DNA of 64,000 nucleotides from DAOUJI01 sp965224415 (GTDB lineage: Bacteria > Chloroflexota > Dehalococcoidia > Lucifugimonadales > JAGWBF01): contig CBDCZB010000004.1 of the NCBI GenBank assembly GCA_965224415.1, forward strand, positions 62,001-126,000, given 5' to 3'. Both the position numbers and the translations under genes were made by a program. Positions 10,084 through 19,339 of the stretch are shown here, piece after piece (position 1 is the first letter of the stretch; each line of letters begins with the position of its first letter). Under the pieces are notes generated by a model. It saw only the letters and a program-made list of their open reading frames with translations. It had not been told where the DNA came from and searched no databases.

Positions 10084-10387
10084 GGTTCTTTTCCTTTCCT
10101 TTAGATGGACTCTAGATGGGCTCGTTTCGAGGCTTTGGCGACCAGAGGAGGTTGGTGCATGCATTCGGAACTGGCAGCCACCTCTCTTCTCCCCATAGGC
10201 ATGAAACTCCGGCGTGCCGGGACCTGGCAGTCAATCAAGCGTTGCGTTGGTTGATCTCCTCCACGGACAGGGCTGACTCCAAGGGCTCCAATGTCTCCCC
10301 CCGCGTTGACGATTCCCGTGTTCGCAGAGTTGTTCACTCCTCTGTGTTAGGATTGGGGTTGCGACACTCTGCCACGGAGGTGCTGAC
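10084..10387. other. intergenic stretch before the amidohydrolase
   Basis: No coding frame or clear hairpin was recognised. The last 15 bases hold GGAGG, the ribosome site for the next gene. Promoter elements must lie here but none stands out. Confidence 0.4.
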
Positions 10388-11404
10388 TTGCCATACGGAG
10401 ACAACGACTGGCTAGCGTTAACCGCTGAGCCCACTCTGGAACCGGAGATGCCCATCTGCGATGCCCATCACCACTTCTGGGACTTCCGTATGGAACGCAT
10501 CCCATATCACCGCTACTTGCTTCACGAACTGGCGGCAGATCTCAATAGCGGACACAACGTGCGTTCCACAGTGTTCCTTGAAGCGAGAGCGATGTACCGC
10601 CGCGATGGGCCGGAAGAGCTCCGCTCCGTCGGCGAAGTCGAGTTCGTTCAGGGACTGGCGGCGGCCAGCGCCAGCGGATTGTACGGTCCCGCCAAGGCTG
10701 CGGCGGCCATCATCGGCCACGCCAATCTGAGTTTGGGTGATGGCGTCGAACGCGTCCTGGACGCATTGCATGAGGCTAGCCCCAACCGGTTCCGTGGCAT
10801 CCGGCATTCGGTCGGCTGGGACCCCCATCCCGAGATAGACAACCGTGGAGTGGAACACCAGCTCGCGGACGCCGAGTTCCGGGGGGGAGCTCAAGCCCTG
10901 GCTCGGAGAGGGCTGGTGTATGAGAACACAGTTCATTTTCCCCAGCTCGGGGAGTTGGCGGAATTCGCCGGTTCTGTGCCGGACCTCACCATAATCTCCA
11001 ACCATATCGGCGGCCTACTCCGGGTAGGACCCTACGGCAACAGAGACGACGAGGTGCTGCCCAAATGGCGCGAAGGGATTGCCGCCCTGGCCCAGCGTCC
11101 CAACGTCGTGATTAAGCTCGGCGGTGTTGGACAACCCCGGTACGGCTTCGACTGGCATACTCGTGACGTCCCTATCGGGTCCGAGGAGCTGGCGGAATCC
11201 CTGGTCCCCCTTATGACATATTGCATCGACCAGTTCGGCCCGGACCGGTGCATGTTCGAAAGCAACTTCCCTCCGGACAAGGTGTCCTACTCCTACAATG
11301 TCATGTACAACGCATTCAAGCGTCTGACCAGAGGCTATTCGGCCACGGAACGGGCGGCTATGTTCCACGACAACGCCGTACGTGTCTACCGGATAGACTC
11401 GTAG
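10388..11404 (+). CDS. amidohydrolase-2 family TIM-barrel hydrolase
   Basis: Metal-dependent hydrolase of the amidohydrolase-2 superfamily (COG3618-like, related to lactonases and decarboxylases). The metal-binding HHH stretch appears in CDAHHHFWDF near residue 25. Later strands contribute NHIGG and the terminal FESNFPPDK segment typical of this branch. 338 residues, full length. The start is TTG at 10388, with GGAGG (10377-10381) upstream. The reaction is probably hydrolysis of a cyclic ester or amide; the exact substrate is not visible. No operon partner. Confidence 0.82.
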   Translation: MPYGDNDWLALTAEPTLEPEMPICDAHHHFWDFRMERIPYHRYLLHELAADLNSGHNVRSTVFLEARAMYRRDGPEELRSVGEVEFVQGLAAASASGLYGPAKAAAAIIGHANLSLGDGVERVLDALHEASPNRFRGIRHSVGWDPHPEIDNRGVEHQLADAEFRGGAQALARRGLVYENTVHFPQLGELAEFAGSVPDLTIISNHIGGLLRVGPYGNRDDEVLPKWREGIAALAQRPNVVIKLGGVGQPRYGFDWHTRDVPIGSEELAESLVPLMTYCIDQFGPDRCMFESNFPPDKVSYSYNVMYNAFKRLTRGYSATERAAMFHDNAVRVYRIDS

Positions 11405-11438
11405 AGGCCTGCATCAGGCCGGAGTTGGAACGGCTAAC

Positions 11439-11576
11439 ATGGCCAGAACGCCCATGGTAACCAGGGAATCCGTACCTGATTGTGAACGGGAGGCTTTCGA
11501 CGCATTCGTGGCGAATCGAGAAGAAGCGCTGACCACGGGGCGATACTGGGTTCTGGACCTCCAAACCCCACTCTGA
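11439..11576 (+). CDS. possible 45-residue small protein
   Basis: A short frame starting at ATG 11439 and ending TGA 11574-11576 reads smoothly, including REAFDAFVANREEALTTG, with codon choice like nearby genes. No clear ribosome site precedes it and I recognise no family. It could be a remnant of a larger gene rather than a functional small protein. Confidence 0.25.
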   Translation: MARTPMVTRESVPDCEREAFDAFVANREEALTTGRYWVLDLQTPL

Positions 11577-11638
11577 CTACAGCACGAATTCCCGGGGGCT
11601 TATATAGCGTTTGTTGAACCGTGGCACGGAGGCTGAGC

Positions 11639-12373
11639 ATGAAAACGTCAATTCTAGCGGTTGCAGTGTCTCTGACTTTACTGTTGTCCTGCGCCGGAGA
11701 ATCCGATGAGGTGAGGATGGGCACTGAAGGGGGTTATCCCCCGTACAACTTCATCAACGACGACGGTGAAGTTGACGGCTTCGAGCGGGAGTTAGGGGAT
11801 GAACTGTGCCGGCGCGCCAATATTGAATGCGTCTGGGTAATCAACGACTGGGACAGCATCATACCCAACCTTCAGGCGGGTGACTATGACACCATCCTTG
11901 CTGGCATGAGCATAACCGACGAAAGAAATGAGGTCATCGATTTCACTCAGCCGTACTTCCCTCCAGGTGTGTCGGTGTACATGGCGCTGGCTGGTGCAGG
12001 CGACGAGGCGGCCAACGGCAAAGTGGCGGCCCAGACAGCCACAGTCCAGGCCGACCACCTTTCCCAGTCCGGAGCGACTCTAATGGAGTACGCACTGGCC
12101 GACGAGGTGGTTTTGGCCGTGCTGAGCGGCGAGGCGGACGCTGCTCTCGTAGACCTCGAGTTTGCTCAGGACAGCATGGCAGAGAATGCGGGTAAGCTGA
12201 CTTTAGTCGGTCCCAGGGTAGAGCTTGACTCTGGAATTGGCGTCGGAATCCGCGAGGATGACGGCGATTTAAAGGAAAAACTCGACCGCACTATTGGAGC
12301 CATGAAAGAAGACGGCTCTCTAAATGCCCTCATCAAGAAATGGTTTGGCCCCGACGCCGAGACGTTCCAGTAG
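11639..12373 (+). CDS. family 3 solute-binding lipoprotein (amino-acid type)
   Basis: Extracytoplasmic binding protein of an ABC importer, amino-acid (PBPb) family. The start is ATG 11639, chosen over an upstream GTG because GGAGG sits eight bases before it and it gives a clean lipoprotein signal ending LLLSC. The mature domain has the usual GTEGGYPPYNFIND opening, a DFTQPYF motif and a terminal LIKKWFG segment. Length 244 residues, slightly short for the family. No permease or ATPase gene adjoins it, so the transporter partners are elsewhere or absent. Confidence 0.85.
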   Translation: MKTSILAVAVSLTLLLSCAGESDEVRMGTEGGYPPYNFINDDGEVDGFERELGDELCRRANIECVWVINDWDSIIPNLQAGDYDTILAGMSITDERNEVIDFTQPYFPPGVSVYMALAGAGDEAANGKVAAQTATVQADHLSQSGATLMEYALADEVVLAVLSGEADAALVDLEFAQDSMAENAGKLTLVGPRVELDSGIGVGIREDDGDLKEKLDRTIGAMKEDGSLNALIKKWFGPDAETFQ

Positions 12374-12490
12374 TGTGTTAAGTCCCGGTTGTTCTGAGGA
12401 GGCGGGTTGGGAGTTCGGTCTAAGCCTTTCTCCCGTATAGTGCGTCTTGGCCGAGCCCGTCCTGGAGCCAGCAGCGACTGATGAGTTAAA

Positions 12491-15352
12491 TCAACCTTCA
12501 AAATAGAGGCGGATAACTTCTATTGCCTGCTCTCTATTGATGATTCCGTCGAAGTAGTCGCTTATCGCCTGGACGGCCTCGTCCCTGTCGATTACTCCGT
12601 TGTTGTTGGTGTCATATTTTCGGAGCAAGTCAAACTGGGGGATTCCCGACACGGCGTCTGACCAGCGCCCAGCGCCCCAGGAGTTGATTGCCCGCACCTG
12701 TACCTGGTATTCCACCCCGTCGGTCAGTCCGGTCACGGTGTGCTCCAAGTCGCCGCCGCCGGCGTCGGTCCAAGCGTTATATAGAATCGTCCAATTAGGT
12801 TCTACGGTCTCGTCGGAGTCACTCGGAATGTACCTCAGGTCGTAAGATGTTACCTCCGACCACCCATCTGCAGCGGGAGCCTGCCAAGCAACGGTCAGGG
12901 ACTCCATGTCGGCCATTATCGAGTCCACGGTTGGAGCGCCCGGCGAGCGTTCATGCCCGTATATGGTGATATTCCAGCCGTCGAACGTCCCTTCCCCGAC
13001 GTTAATGTGGTCGGTGATTCGCAACGTCCAGACGCCGTTGGGGTCTTCGCCCAAATGTTTTGCCGATCCGAAGCGGAACGAGCCATACAGTGGCACGAAA
13101 TCTAGGAAGGGGATGAAGTCGATAGAGGTGTCAAAGGGGAAGGCCAGTTTCGAAATCGCACCCGAAGGCGATTCCAGTTCAATCTTCAAGTCACGGAAAG
13201 AATCGTGCTGGAAGGAGACGTTCACCTCCACGAATTCGGTAAACCCCAGAGTGGTGTCCAACGTAAGTTCACTGGTGATGGTCGTGGGCTTGCCAGAGTT
13301 GGGGGCGTCAGGGACCGCCATGCTTAGCTCACCCGAGGTCTCTGTCGAGGTCATTAGAGGAGGCGCGTTGGTCCATTCTTTGGCCAATTCAACGGCGGCC
13401 TCGGCGTCAACCACTCCAAACCCGTATTGATGGTTGAAATGGTAACGGTCGGAGTCGGAAGAAGCCAGGTACTTTTGGGCCCCGTCTTTCCACCCGGCGC
13501 TTCCGGGGTCGTTCTTGCGGGCCGAAGCGGCGAGTATCAGCTTCAGGTCACGCCACGTCAGGTCCGGGTTGGCTCCGCGCATCAAAGCGGCAACGCCGGA
13601 AACGATGGGAGCCGCTGCCGAAGTCCCTAAGAAATCTCTCTGATACCGGTCAGAGTTCTCAGTGGTGAGGATGCCGAAGGTCCCCCCAAGAGACCTCGGA
13701 CGGTCGTTGGCGGGAGCGCAGACCCACAGGTTGGCGCCCGTTTCAGAATAACCTGCCTTGCCGTCCCGGCCATCCACCGAGCATACGGCGGTCACACCGT
13801 AGTAGTTAGAGTATTCACCCAGGTTGGAGTCGTCTCCCAGCAAATGGCCGTTGCCGGCGGCGAAGACATAGAAGGTTCCTTTTCCGTCGTAGCCGGTGTT
13901 GAGCCCCGCATCCACAGCCAGTTCCCAGAACGAGGTGACAGGGCCCAAGCCGGGGCTGTCAGGAACCCCCCAGCTGTTGTTGGACACCGCAGTTACGCCC
14001 CTATTCCTGGCCATTGCGTCCACTTCGTTCGAAAATATAGTGAAAGGATTTTCGTCCGCTAGAAGGTTGTACCCGTATACGGTCGCTCTTGGTGCGACTC
14101 CTCGCACTCCTAAAGAGTTGTCCCGGGCTGCGATGATGCCTGTAACGAGTGTGCCGTGGTGATGGAGGCGGTCGTATATATCCTCGTTGCCGGTGTAGTC
14201 ATGGTTCATGCTGACGTCGACGTTGTCTTTCAGGTCCTCGTGGGCATGGTACATTCCGTCGTCAACTATGGCCACGTTGACGCCTTCTCCCATGTTGCCG
14301 TCCGCCCAAACGGACTCGACGTTTATGTCTCTCCCATTGGAGTCGTCCAGGTGCCACTGACATCCATACAGAGAGTCGCTAATGTTCGGGTTGTTCAAAG
14401 AAAGAGTGGTGGACTCGCACTCTTCAATGAATGCCGTGTATTCATCGTCTTCGTAGGCGAAAATTGTGTAGGGTATAGGGCGAGAAATAGACTCGCCAGG
14501 AGTGGGCTCAATATCGAAAATGGAAGGGCTGTCGAAATTGCTCACTCTGATGTAATACACGCCATGGTCGAAGTCGTCCAAAATCCGGAACCCGGTCTGG
14601 AGACTGAAGAAGATGCTTCGGAAGCCTATTGGGACGAAATTCAATGGGACCTCGTTGCCCCCCGAGTCGATGATGTCTACGTCAATGGATCCGAGATTGG
14701 AGGTCATGCCTTCGATGATCAGGTGAGTTGGTCTACTGATGTTCAGTCTGAAGTGGTCCACGTCGTTTGCCGAGTCGATTGTGCCGCCGGCAGGTGAACC
14801 GGGAAACAACGGCTTCGCCGTGCGTGGGGAATCTCCAGGGTCAGCAACCGCCTTGGTGTGTAGGGTGTAGTCGACCTCATCTCCTGTGTAACCCACAACA
14901 ACGATGTAGTAGACTCCTGGTTGTACAACCTTCCGTAGGCTGAATTGACGCAGGCTACCCGTCATGAAGCCGTCGTCGTTGAATGCCACCAATGTGGAGT
15001 CGCTGTCGTACAATCCCCCGATGGTGTCGTCAACAACGTCATCGCCGTTGTCGTCGGTTGCGTATGCCCACAAATCCACGGCGTCGGGTTCGCTGGACAA
15101 GTCAATCTTGAAGATGTCCCAGTCGGCGCTGTGATCGATGTGGCCCGGAGTTGAAGACCCCAGCGAAACAGGTGTTGCCGTAGCGAATGTGTCCCCGTGA
15201 TCGTCAGTGGATTGGGCCCCTGCGCCTCCGGCACTGAGGATGAAGCACAGGGCCAGCGTCGCCGCCATAAGGATGACCTTCCGCGCAGACATCAACGACC
15301 GAGACCCTACGTTATTGCCGTCGAATAGGCGGTTCAACCCCGGCGCCCTCAC
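12491..15352 (-). CDS. secreted subtilisin/kexin-like serine protease, multidomain
   Basis: Secreted S8 peptidase of 953 residues. After a signal peptide ending near AGAQ (residue 47), two beta-sandwich pre-peptidase-type domains cover about 55-165 and 170-300. The catalytic domain spans about 340-660 with the triad Asp364 (AIVDDG), His399 (HHHGT) and Ser578 (GTSAAAP), plus the AAGN oxyanion motif at Asn501. A proprotein-convertase P domain (about 675-800), a fibronectin type III domain (about 805-905) and a dockerin-like tail with one canonical Ca loop (DTNNNGVIDRDE) follow. The GTG start overlaps the stop of the upstream prodomain-like gene (GTGA), implying coupled translation. Likely digests extracellular protein. 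Confidence 0.92.
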   Translation of the reverse strand: MRAPGLNRLFDGNNVGSRSLMSARKVILMAATLALCFILSAGGAGAQSTDDHGDTFATATPVSLGSSTPGHIDHSADWDIFKIDLSSEPDAVDLWAYATDDNGDDVVDDTIGGLYDSDSTLVAFNDDGFMTGSLRQFSLRKVVQPGVYYIVVVGYTGDEVDYTLHTKAVADPGDSPRTAKPLFPGSPAGGTIDSANDVDHFRLNISRPTHLIIEGMTSNLGSIDVDIIDSGGNEVPLNFVPIGFRSIFFSLQTGFRILDDFDHGVYYIRVSNFDSPSIFDIEPTPGESISRPIPYTIFAYEDDEYTAFIEECESTTLSLNNPNISDSLYGCQWHLDDSNGRDINVESVWADGNMGEGVNVAIVDDGMYHAHEDLKDNVDVSMNHDYTGNEDIYDRLHHHGTLVTGIIAARDNSLGVRGVAPRATVYGYNLLADENPFTIFSNEVDAMARNRGVTAVSNNSWGVPDSPGLGPVTSFWELAVDAGLNTGYDGKGTFYVFAAGNGHLLGDDSNLGEYSNYYGVTAVCSVDGRDGKAGYSETGANLWVCAPANDRPRSLGGTFGILTTENSDRYQRDFLGTSAAAPIVSGVAALMRGANPDLTWRDLKLILAASARKNDPGSAGWKDGAQKYLASSDSDRYHFNHQYGFGVVDAEAAVELAKEWTNAPPLMTSTETSGELSMAVPDAPNSGKPTTITSELTLDTTLGFTEFVEVNVSFQHDSFRDLKIELESPSGAISKLAFPFDTSIDFIPFLDFVPLYGSFRFGSAKHLGEDPNGVWTLRITDHINVGEGTFDGWNITIYGHERSPGAPTVDSIMADMESLTVAWQAPAADGWSEVTSYDLRYIPSDSDETVEPNWTILYNAWTDAGGGDLEHTVTGLTDGVEYQVQVRAINSWGAGRWSDAVSGIPQFDLLRKYDTNNNGVIDRDEAVQAISDYFDGIINREQAIEVIRLYFEG

Positions 15353-16065
15353 TTAAGCTCCCGTTCGGCCTGCCAGTTTGGACTGGAAATCAACACGCCG
15401 TCCTGGTTGGCTAGTTGGTTGGCGAGTTCCAGCGATGGGAAGCCCGGCCCGGTATTCACGAAGAATCCGTTTTCGATGAAGTCCAACTCCGAAACTCGGT
15501 CTAACGAGATGTGATTCTGGGAGAAGAAGCTCTCGACCTCGGTCTGGTCCATTTCTGGGTCCAGGGCCAGCAGAACTCCGCCGGGGAGCGTCATCAACTC
15601 GCCTCCCGATTGGGAGCGGAACACAGGCAGAGAGTCTTGGGCGCGGCCGTCTTGTGTTTGGACTATGCTTTCCTCGACTCCCTTCGAAACCACGCTGTCA
15701 GTGGAGTTGATGGAGCTGTTGTTCTGGACCGACAAATCGGTCTGAAGCACGACGCCCAGAGTCTTGTCGCCGTCCTCCCAGGTGTAAGTGTTTGCTGGGT
15801 CTGACGAAACCGGCTCTGTGCGCGTCGTTATTGTGGAGCGTTGGCGAGAAGGGACAGTGGGCTGGGAACCGATTAGTTGCTGCAATTTTTCCGGTGGATC
15901 GGGGAACACAACGTCCCGAAGAGGCGGGTCTTCTGCGGTTGATGGTTCGGGCGAAGGTTCCGTAGCAAACAGAGAGCCATCGGAGAACACCGCCGCCAAC
16001 ACCACACCAAAAATCGCCACCCCGGCAATCACTATGGCCGAAATGGCGAGGTTCTTAAAATTCAT
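15349..16065 (-). CDS. membrane-anchored prodomain-like partner of the S8 protease
   Basis: A 238-residue exported protein: an N-terminal hydrophobic helix (about residues 5-28), then a Pro/Ser/Thr-rich low-complexity segment. A C-terminal domain (about 150-238) resembles the end of S8 protease propeptides, with VLLALDPEMDQTEVESFF, DFIENGFFVNTG and LANQDGVLISSPNWQ. It would act as a separately encoded chaperone/inhibitor for the protease downstream, whose start codon overlaps this stop by four bases. ATG 16065 was chosen because the hydrophobic helix starts there; TTG 16098 is an upstream alternative. The propeptide assignment rests on pattern recognition. Confidence 0.72.
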   Translation of the reverse strand: MNFKNLAISAIVIAGVAIFGVVLAAVFSDGSLFATEPSPEPSTAEDPPLRDVVFPDPPEKLQQLIGSQPTVPSRQRSTITTRTEPVSSDPANTYTWEDGDKTLGVVLQTDLSVQNNSSINSTDSVVSKGVEESIVQTQDGRAQDSLPVFRSQSGGELMTLPGGVLLALDPEMDQTEVESFFSQNHISLDRVSELDFIENGFFVNTGPGFPSLELANQLANQDGVLISSPNWQAERELK

Positions 16066-16314
16066 ATTGGTCGTCGTCTCAATTCGGCAGGTGTTCAAGC
16101 GGGCCTGATGCTATCATACGGCGCCTATCCTCGCCAACCCTACCGTTCCCAGTAACACTAGTTTCGAGTGTGGCAATTTGATTGACAACGTAAGCAGCCG
16201 TATGCTAATTTACGCTGCGCCTTTTTATAGCTACGAATCCGGCTGGCTGCGGCTCTAGTATTCACTCGAGCCGGGCATTTGCAACCAATAATACAAAGCA
16301 AAAAGGAGATGGAT

Positions 16315-18171
16315 ATGCCTCGTTCTAGGTCGATTAAACCAAGTTGGTGGCTGCTGATTAGTTTGGCGGCTGTGCTCCTAGTAGGCTTAGCGGTAGCCTG
16401 CGGTGGAGAGGACCCGACAGACACGCCGCGACCGACCGCTACGTCGGCGCCGCAGCCTACGCCCACCGAGGCGATGATGATGGAGGAACCCACCGACACC
16501 CCGGTGGCTATGCAGCCCACACGGACACCCACCGCCGTGCCTACGGCGACTCTTCCCCCATCTCCGGACGAGGTGCTCGGAGTAATCAGAGGCGGCGTCA
16601 TCAACATGCAAGCGTACGCCTCCCCGGACGCAGGCATGTTCTTCGAGCCCATTAACTACAACAACTACCATGTGAATCCCATCGTCAACCAGATAATCGA
16701 GACCAATCCTGAGACTGCGGACCTTCTCGACATCAGAGGTGATCTGGCACAGGAATGGGAAGTCTCCGACGACGGTACGGTCTTCACCTTTTACATACGT
16801 GACGGAGTCACGTTCCACGACGGTTCACCGCTCACCATGGACGACATAATGATGAGCATGAACGGCTGGTTCGACCCCGACAACTCCGGAGTTCCCCTCG
16901 TCGTGGAGTCGGCCGGAGGACGGATCCAAACCCAGGCCAGGCAGGTCCTGACTTACATGGACACCTGGAGAGCTGTGGACGCCGGCACTCTGGAAGTCAC
17001 AACGAAGTTCCCTTCTGCTGCGTTCTTCACTACCTTCAGCAGGCTGAACTTCCACGTGCTACGCAAGTCCGCCTACGAAGCCGGAGACGGGTTCACCTTC
17101 TCCAGGCCGGAGACGTTGATCGGGACGGGTCCCTTCATACTGAAGAACTATGACAGGGACATCTCCTCGGAATTGGAGGCCTACCCAGACTTTTTCAGGG
17201 AAGGCAGGCCCTACGTAGACGGAATCAAGAACTTCATCATCACCGACCACGGCGCCGTTGCTGCCGCTTTCAGGACGGGGCAGGTGATGATGCCGGCAGG
17301 CTGGAACACCAACCTGAGCATCAAAGAAGCCGCCGAGTTGGCGCCCGCATTGGCCGACACGATGGACTTCTACATCAGTCCCAGCCCTCTCTACACCTTG
17401 GGCGTAATGATGAACGTACGAGTCGGCGCTCCTTGGGACGACCCCAGGGTCCGCAAGGCCATGAACCTTGTGCTGCACCGCCAGCCGGCCATCGAGACGT
17501 TCAGCGGCGGAGCCGCCCTGATAGGGACACCAATTCCCGGCGGATTCGATTGGAGCTTCCCGATAGAGGAAGCCCTGCAGATGCCCGGCTTCCGCGAGGA
17601 CGCCCCCGGCGTCAAGTCGGCGGCTGACATAGCCGAGGCCAAGGCTCTTATGGAGGCCGCAGGCGTGGGAGAAGGATTTGCGCCGACTCTAACCTGCCGG
17701 ACAGTGATTGAGTTCTGCGACGTAGCAGTGCTGGTGAAAGAGCAGCTTAAGGACTTTCTAGGCTGGGACGTCACCATCCGCCAGATGGAGAGTGTGGCCG
17801 GGATGTCCGCCTACGTGAACGGAGACTTCGAGTTCGCCGTCATGGCGAACAGCTTCTCCTACCCCGACCCGGACGCTTCCGCTAACTCCTACAAGAAGGG
17901 CAGCACTGCGGACGTTGCCCGGACGGGTTACTACAACCCGGAGGCGGAGCCTCTTTGGGACCAGATAGCCACCGAGACCGACCCCGACGCGAGAAGGGCG
18001 CTGGTGGTCCAGGCCAACGACATACTGTTGGAAGACAACTCGTGGCCCTACATGTACTTCAAGGTGGAGTCCATGTTCGTGGACAAGCGGATTAAGGGCT
18101 TCTACCCGCCCCCCGCTCTGGGCCACTATCAGGACTGGGCCCATATCTGGTGCGACCCCAGCTGCGGCTAA
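16315..18171 (+). CDS. family 5 peptide/oligopeptide-binding lipoprotein
   Basis: Large ABC importer binding protein of the SBP_bac_5 class (oligopeptide/nickel type), 618 residues. A lipoprotein signal ends LAVAC, followed by a Thr/Pro-rich tether of about 55 residues that spaces the domain from the membrane. Family landmarks include LAQEWEVSDDGTVFTFYI, GVTFHDGSPLTMDD and IGTGPF. ATG 16315 has AAGGAG six bases upstream. It heads an operon with two permeases, separated from them by a hairpin that may lower downstream expression. No DppD/F-type ATPase gene is in the window. Confidence 0.93.
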   Translation: MPRSRSIKPSWWLLISLAAVLLVGLAVACGGEDPTDTPRPTATSAPQPTPTEAMMMEEPTDTPVAMQPTRTPTAVPTATLPPSPDEVLGVIRGGVINMQAYASPDAGMFFEPINYNNYHVNPIVNQIIETNPETADLLDIRGDLAQEWEVSDDGTVFTFYIRDGVTFHDGSPLTMDDIMMSMNGWFDPDNSGVPLVVESAGGRIQTQARQVLTYMDTWRAVDAGTLEVTTKFPSAAFFTTFSRLNFHVLRKSAYEAGDGFTFSRPETLIGTGPFILKNYDRDISSELEAYPDFFREGRPYVDGIKNFIITDHGAVAAAFRTGQVMMPAGWNTNLSIKEAAELAPALADTMDFYISPSPLYTLGVMMNVRVGAPWDDPRVRKAMNLVLHRQPAIETFSGGAALIGTPIPGGFDWSFPIEEALQMPGFREDAPGVKSAADIAEAKALMEAAGVGEGFAPTLTCRTVIEFCDVAVLVKEQLKDFLGWDVTIRQMESVAGMSAYVNGDFEFAVMANSFSYPDPDASANSYKKGSTADVARTGYYNPEAEPLWDQIATETDPDARRALVVQANDILLEDNSWPYMYFKVESMFVDKRIKGFYPPPALGHYQDWAHIWCDPSCG

Positions 18172-18194
18172 ATTACACAGGTTAAATTATCGAG

Positions 18195-18228
18195 GGGACA
18201 GGCTTCTGGTTCATGCCAGGCCTGTCCC
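18195..18228 (+). terminator. hairpin between binding-protein and permease genes
   Basis: A 9-bp perfect stem (18195-18203 with 18220-18228) carries an inner CTGG/CCAG stem (18206-18209 with 18216-18219). It is followed by only TTTGAT, so it is a weak terminator or mRNA-stabilising hairpin. It would give more binding protein than permease, common for this operon type. Confidence 0.6.
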
Positions 18229-18348
18229 TTTGATAATGCAGGGATGTAATGACGCCCGTCGAAAGGTCTGCTAAAATTCTGGCAGCTATAGTCGAGTCAA
18301 AGTAGACAAAGCCAGCGCCAAGAGTCGATCAGAGCGAGCAAAGAAGAG

Positions 18349-19308
18349 ATGCAGGCCTACATTATCAAGCGGGTCCTGTTGTTCATCCCGACCCTCATCA
18401 TCGTAACCTCGCTTGTCTTCATTCTGCTGCGGGTGGTGCCGGGAGACCCGGCCGCGGCCAGGCTGGCGGGAGCGTCCGGAGAGGCTGAATACACCGAAGA
18501 GGAGCGGGCCGCTCTGGCCAAAAAGCTGGGCACCGACCGGCCTCTCATCAACCAATACGGCACGTGGGTATGGGGAATGTTACAGGGGGACTTCGGAGAT
18601 TCGTTCCACTACAGGACCCCCGTCTGGGACGACATGAAGAAGAAATTCCCCGTCACCATCCAGCTGACCATCATGGCCCTTATCATGGCTGTCGCCGTGG
18701 CCGTGCCCCTCGGCGTGCTTTCGGCCATTAGGCAGGATGGAGTTTTTGATTATCTAGGCAGACTAATCACCATCGCCGGAATAGCGCTCCCCAACTTCTG
18801 GATAGGAATAATGGTGGTGTTCATCCTATCCGTGGAGTTCGGCTACGGGATTCCGTTGGGGTATGCCGACCTGTGGGACGACCCGGGACTCAACTTGGAG
18901 CAGTTGGCGTTTCCCGCCCTGGCCTTGGCCTTCTCCAACATGGCCTTTATCGCCCGCGTAACCAGGTCCGCCGTACTTGAAGTGTTCCGGGAGGACTATA
19001 TACGTACGGCCCGCTCTAAAGGTTTGACCGAATTGGCGGTTATAGGGCGGCACACGCTTAAAAACGCTCTGCTGCCGGTGGTCACGGTGGCCGCCTACGA
19101 GTTCGGACGGCTGATGGGAGGCACCGTGGTAATAGAGCTGATATTCAACGTGCCGGGAATGGGCAGGCACCTAATCACGTCGGTTGGACAACGGGACTTC
19201 CCCGTTGTCCAGGCCATAGTGATGTCCATTACCGTGATAGTGCTGCTTCTGAACTTGGCCACAGATGTGATTTACGGCTGGCTGAATCCCAGGATACGCT
19301 ATACTTAG
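18349..19308 (+). CDS. ABC transporter permease, DppB/OppB type
   Basis: Inner-membrane permease for peptide-type substrates, 319 residues with six predicted helices. The opening IIKRVLLFIPTLIIVTSLVF and RVVPGDPA are hallmarks of the DppB branch. The EAA-like coupling loop appears as DYIRTARSKGL around residue 220, where the ATPase would dock. ATG 18349 follows AAGAAGAG. It pairs with the DppC-like gene 31 bases downstream and the binding protein upstream. Confidence 0.93.
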   Translation: MQAYIIKRVLLFIPTLIIVTSLVFILLRVVPGDPAAARLAGASGEAEYTEEERAALAKKLGTDRPLINQYGTWVWGMLQGDFGDSFHYRTPVWDDMKKKFPVTIQLTIMALIMAVAVAVPLGVLSAIRQDGVFDYLGRLITIAGIALPNFWIGIMVVFILSVEFGYGIPLGYADLWDDPGLNLEQLAFPALALAFSNMAFIARVTRSAVLEVFREDYIRTARSKGLTELAVIGRHTLKNALLPVVTVAAYEFGRLMGGTVVIELIFNVPGMGRHLITSVGQRDFPVVQAIVMSITVIVLLLNLATDVIYGWLNPRIRYT

Positions 19309-19339
19309 CCCTTGATCCCGAGAGGGCTTGAGACGGACG

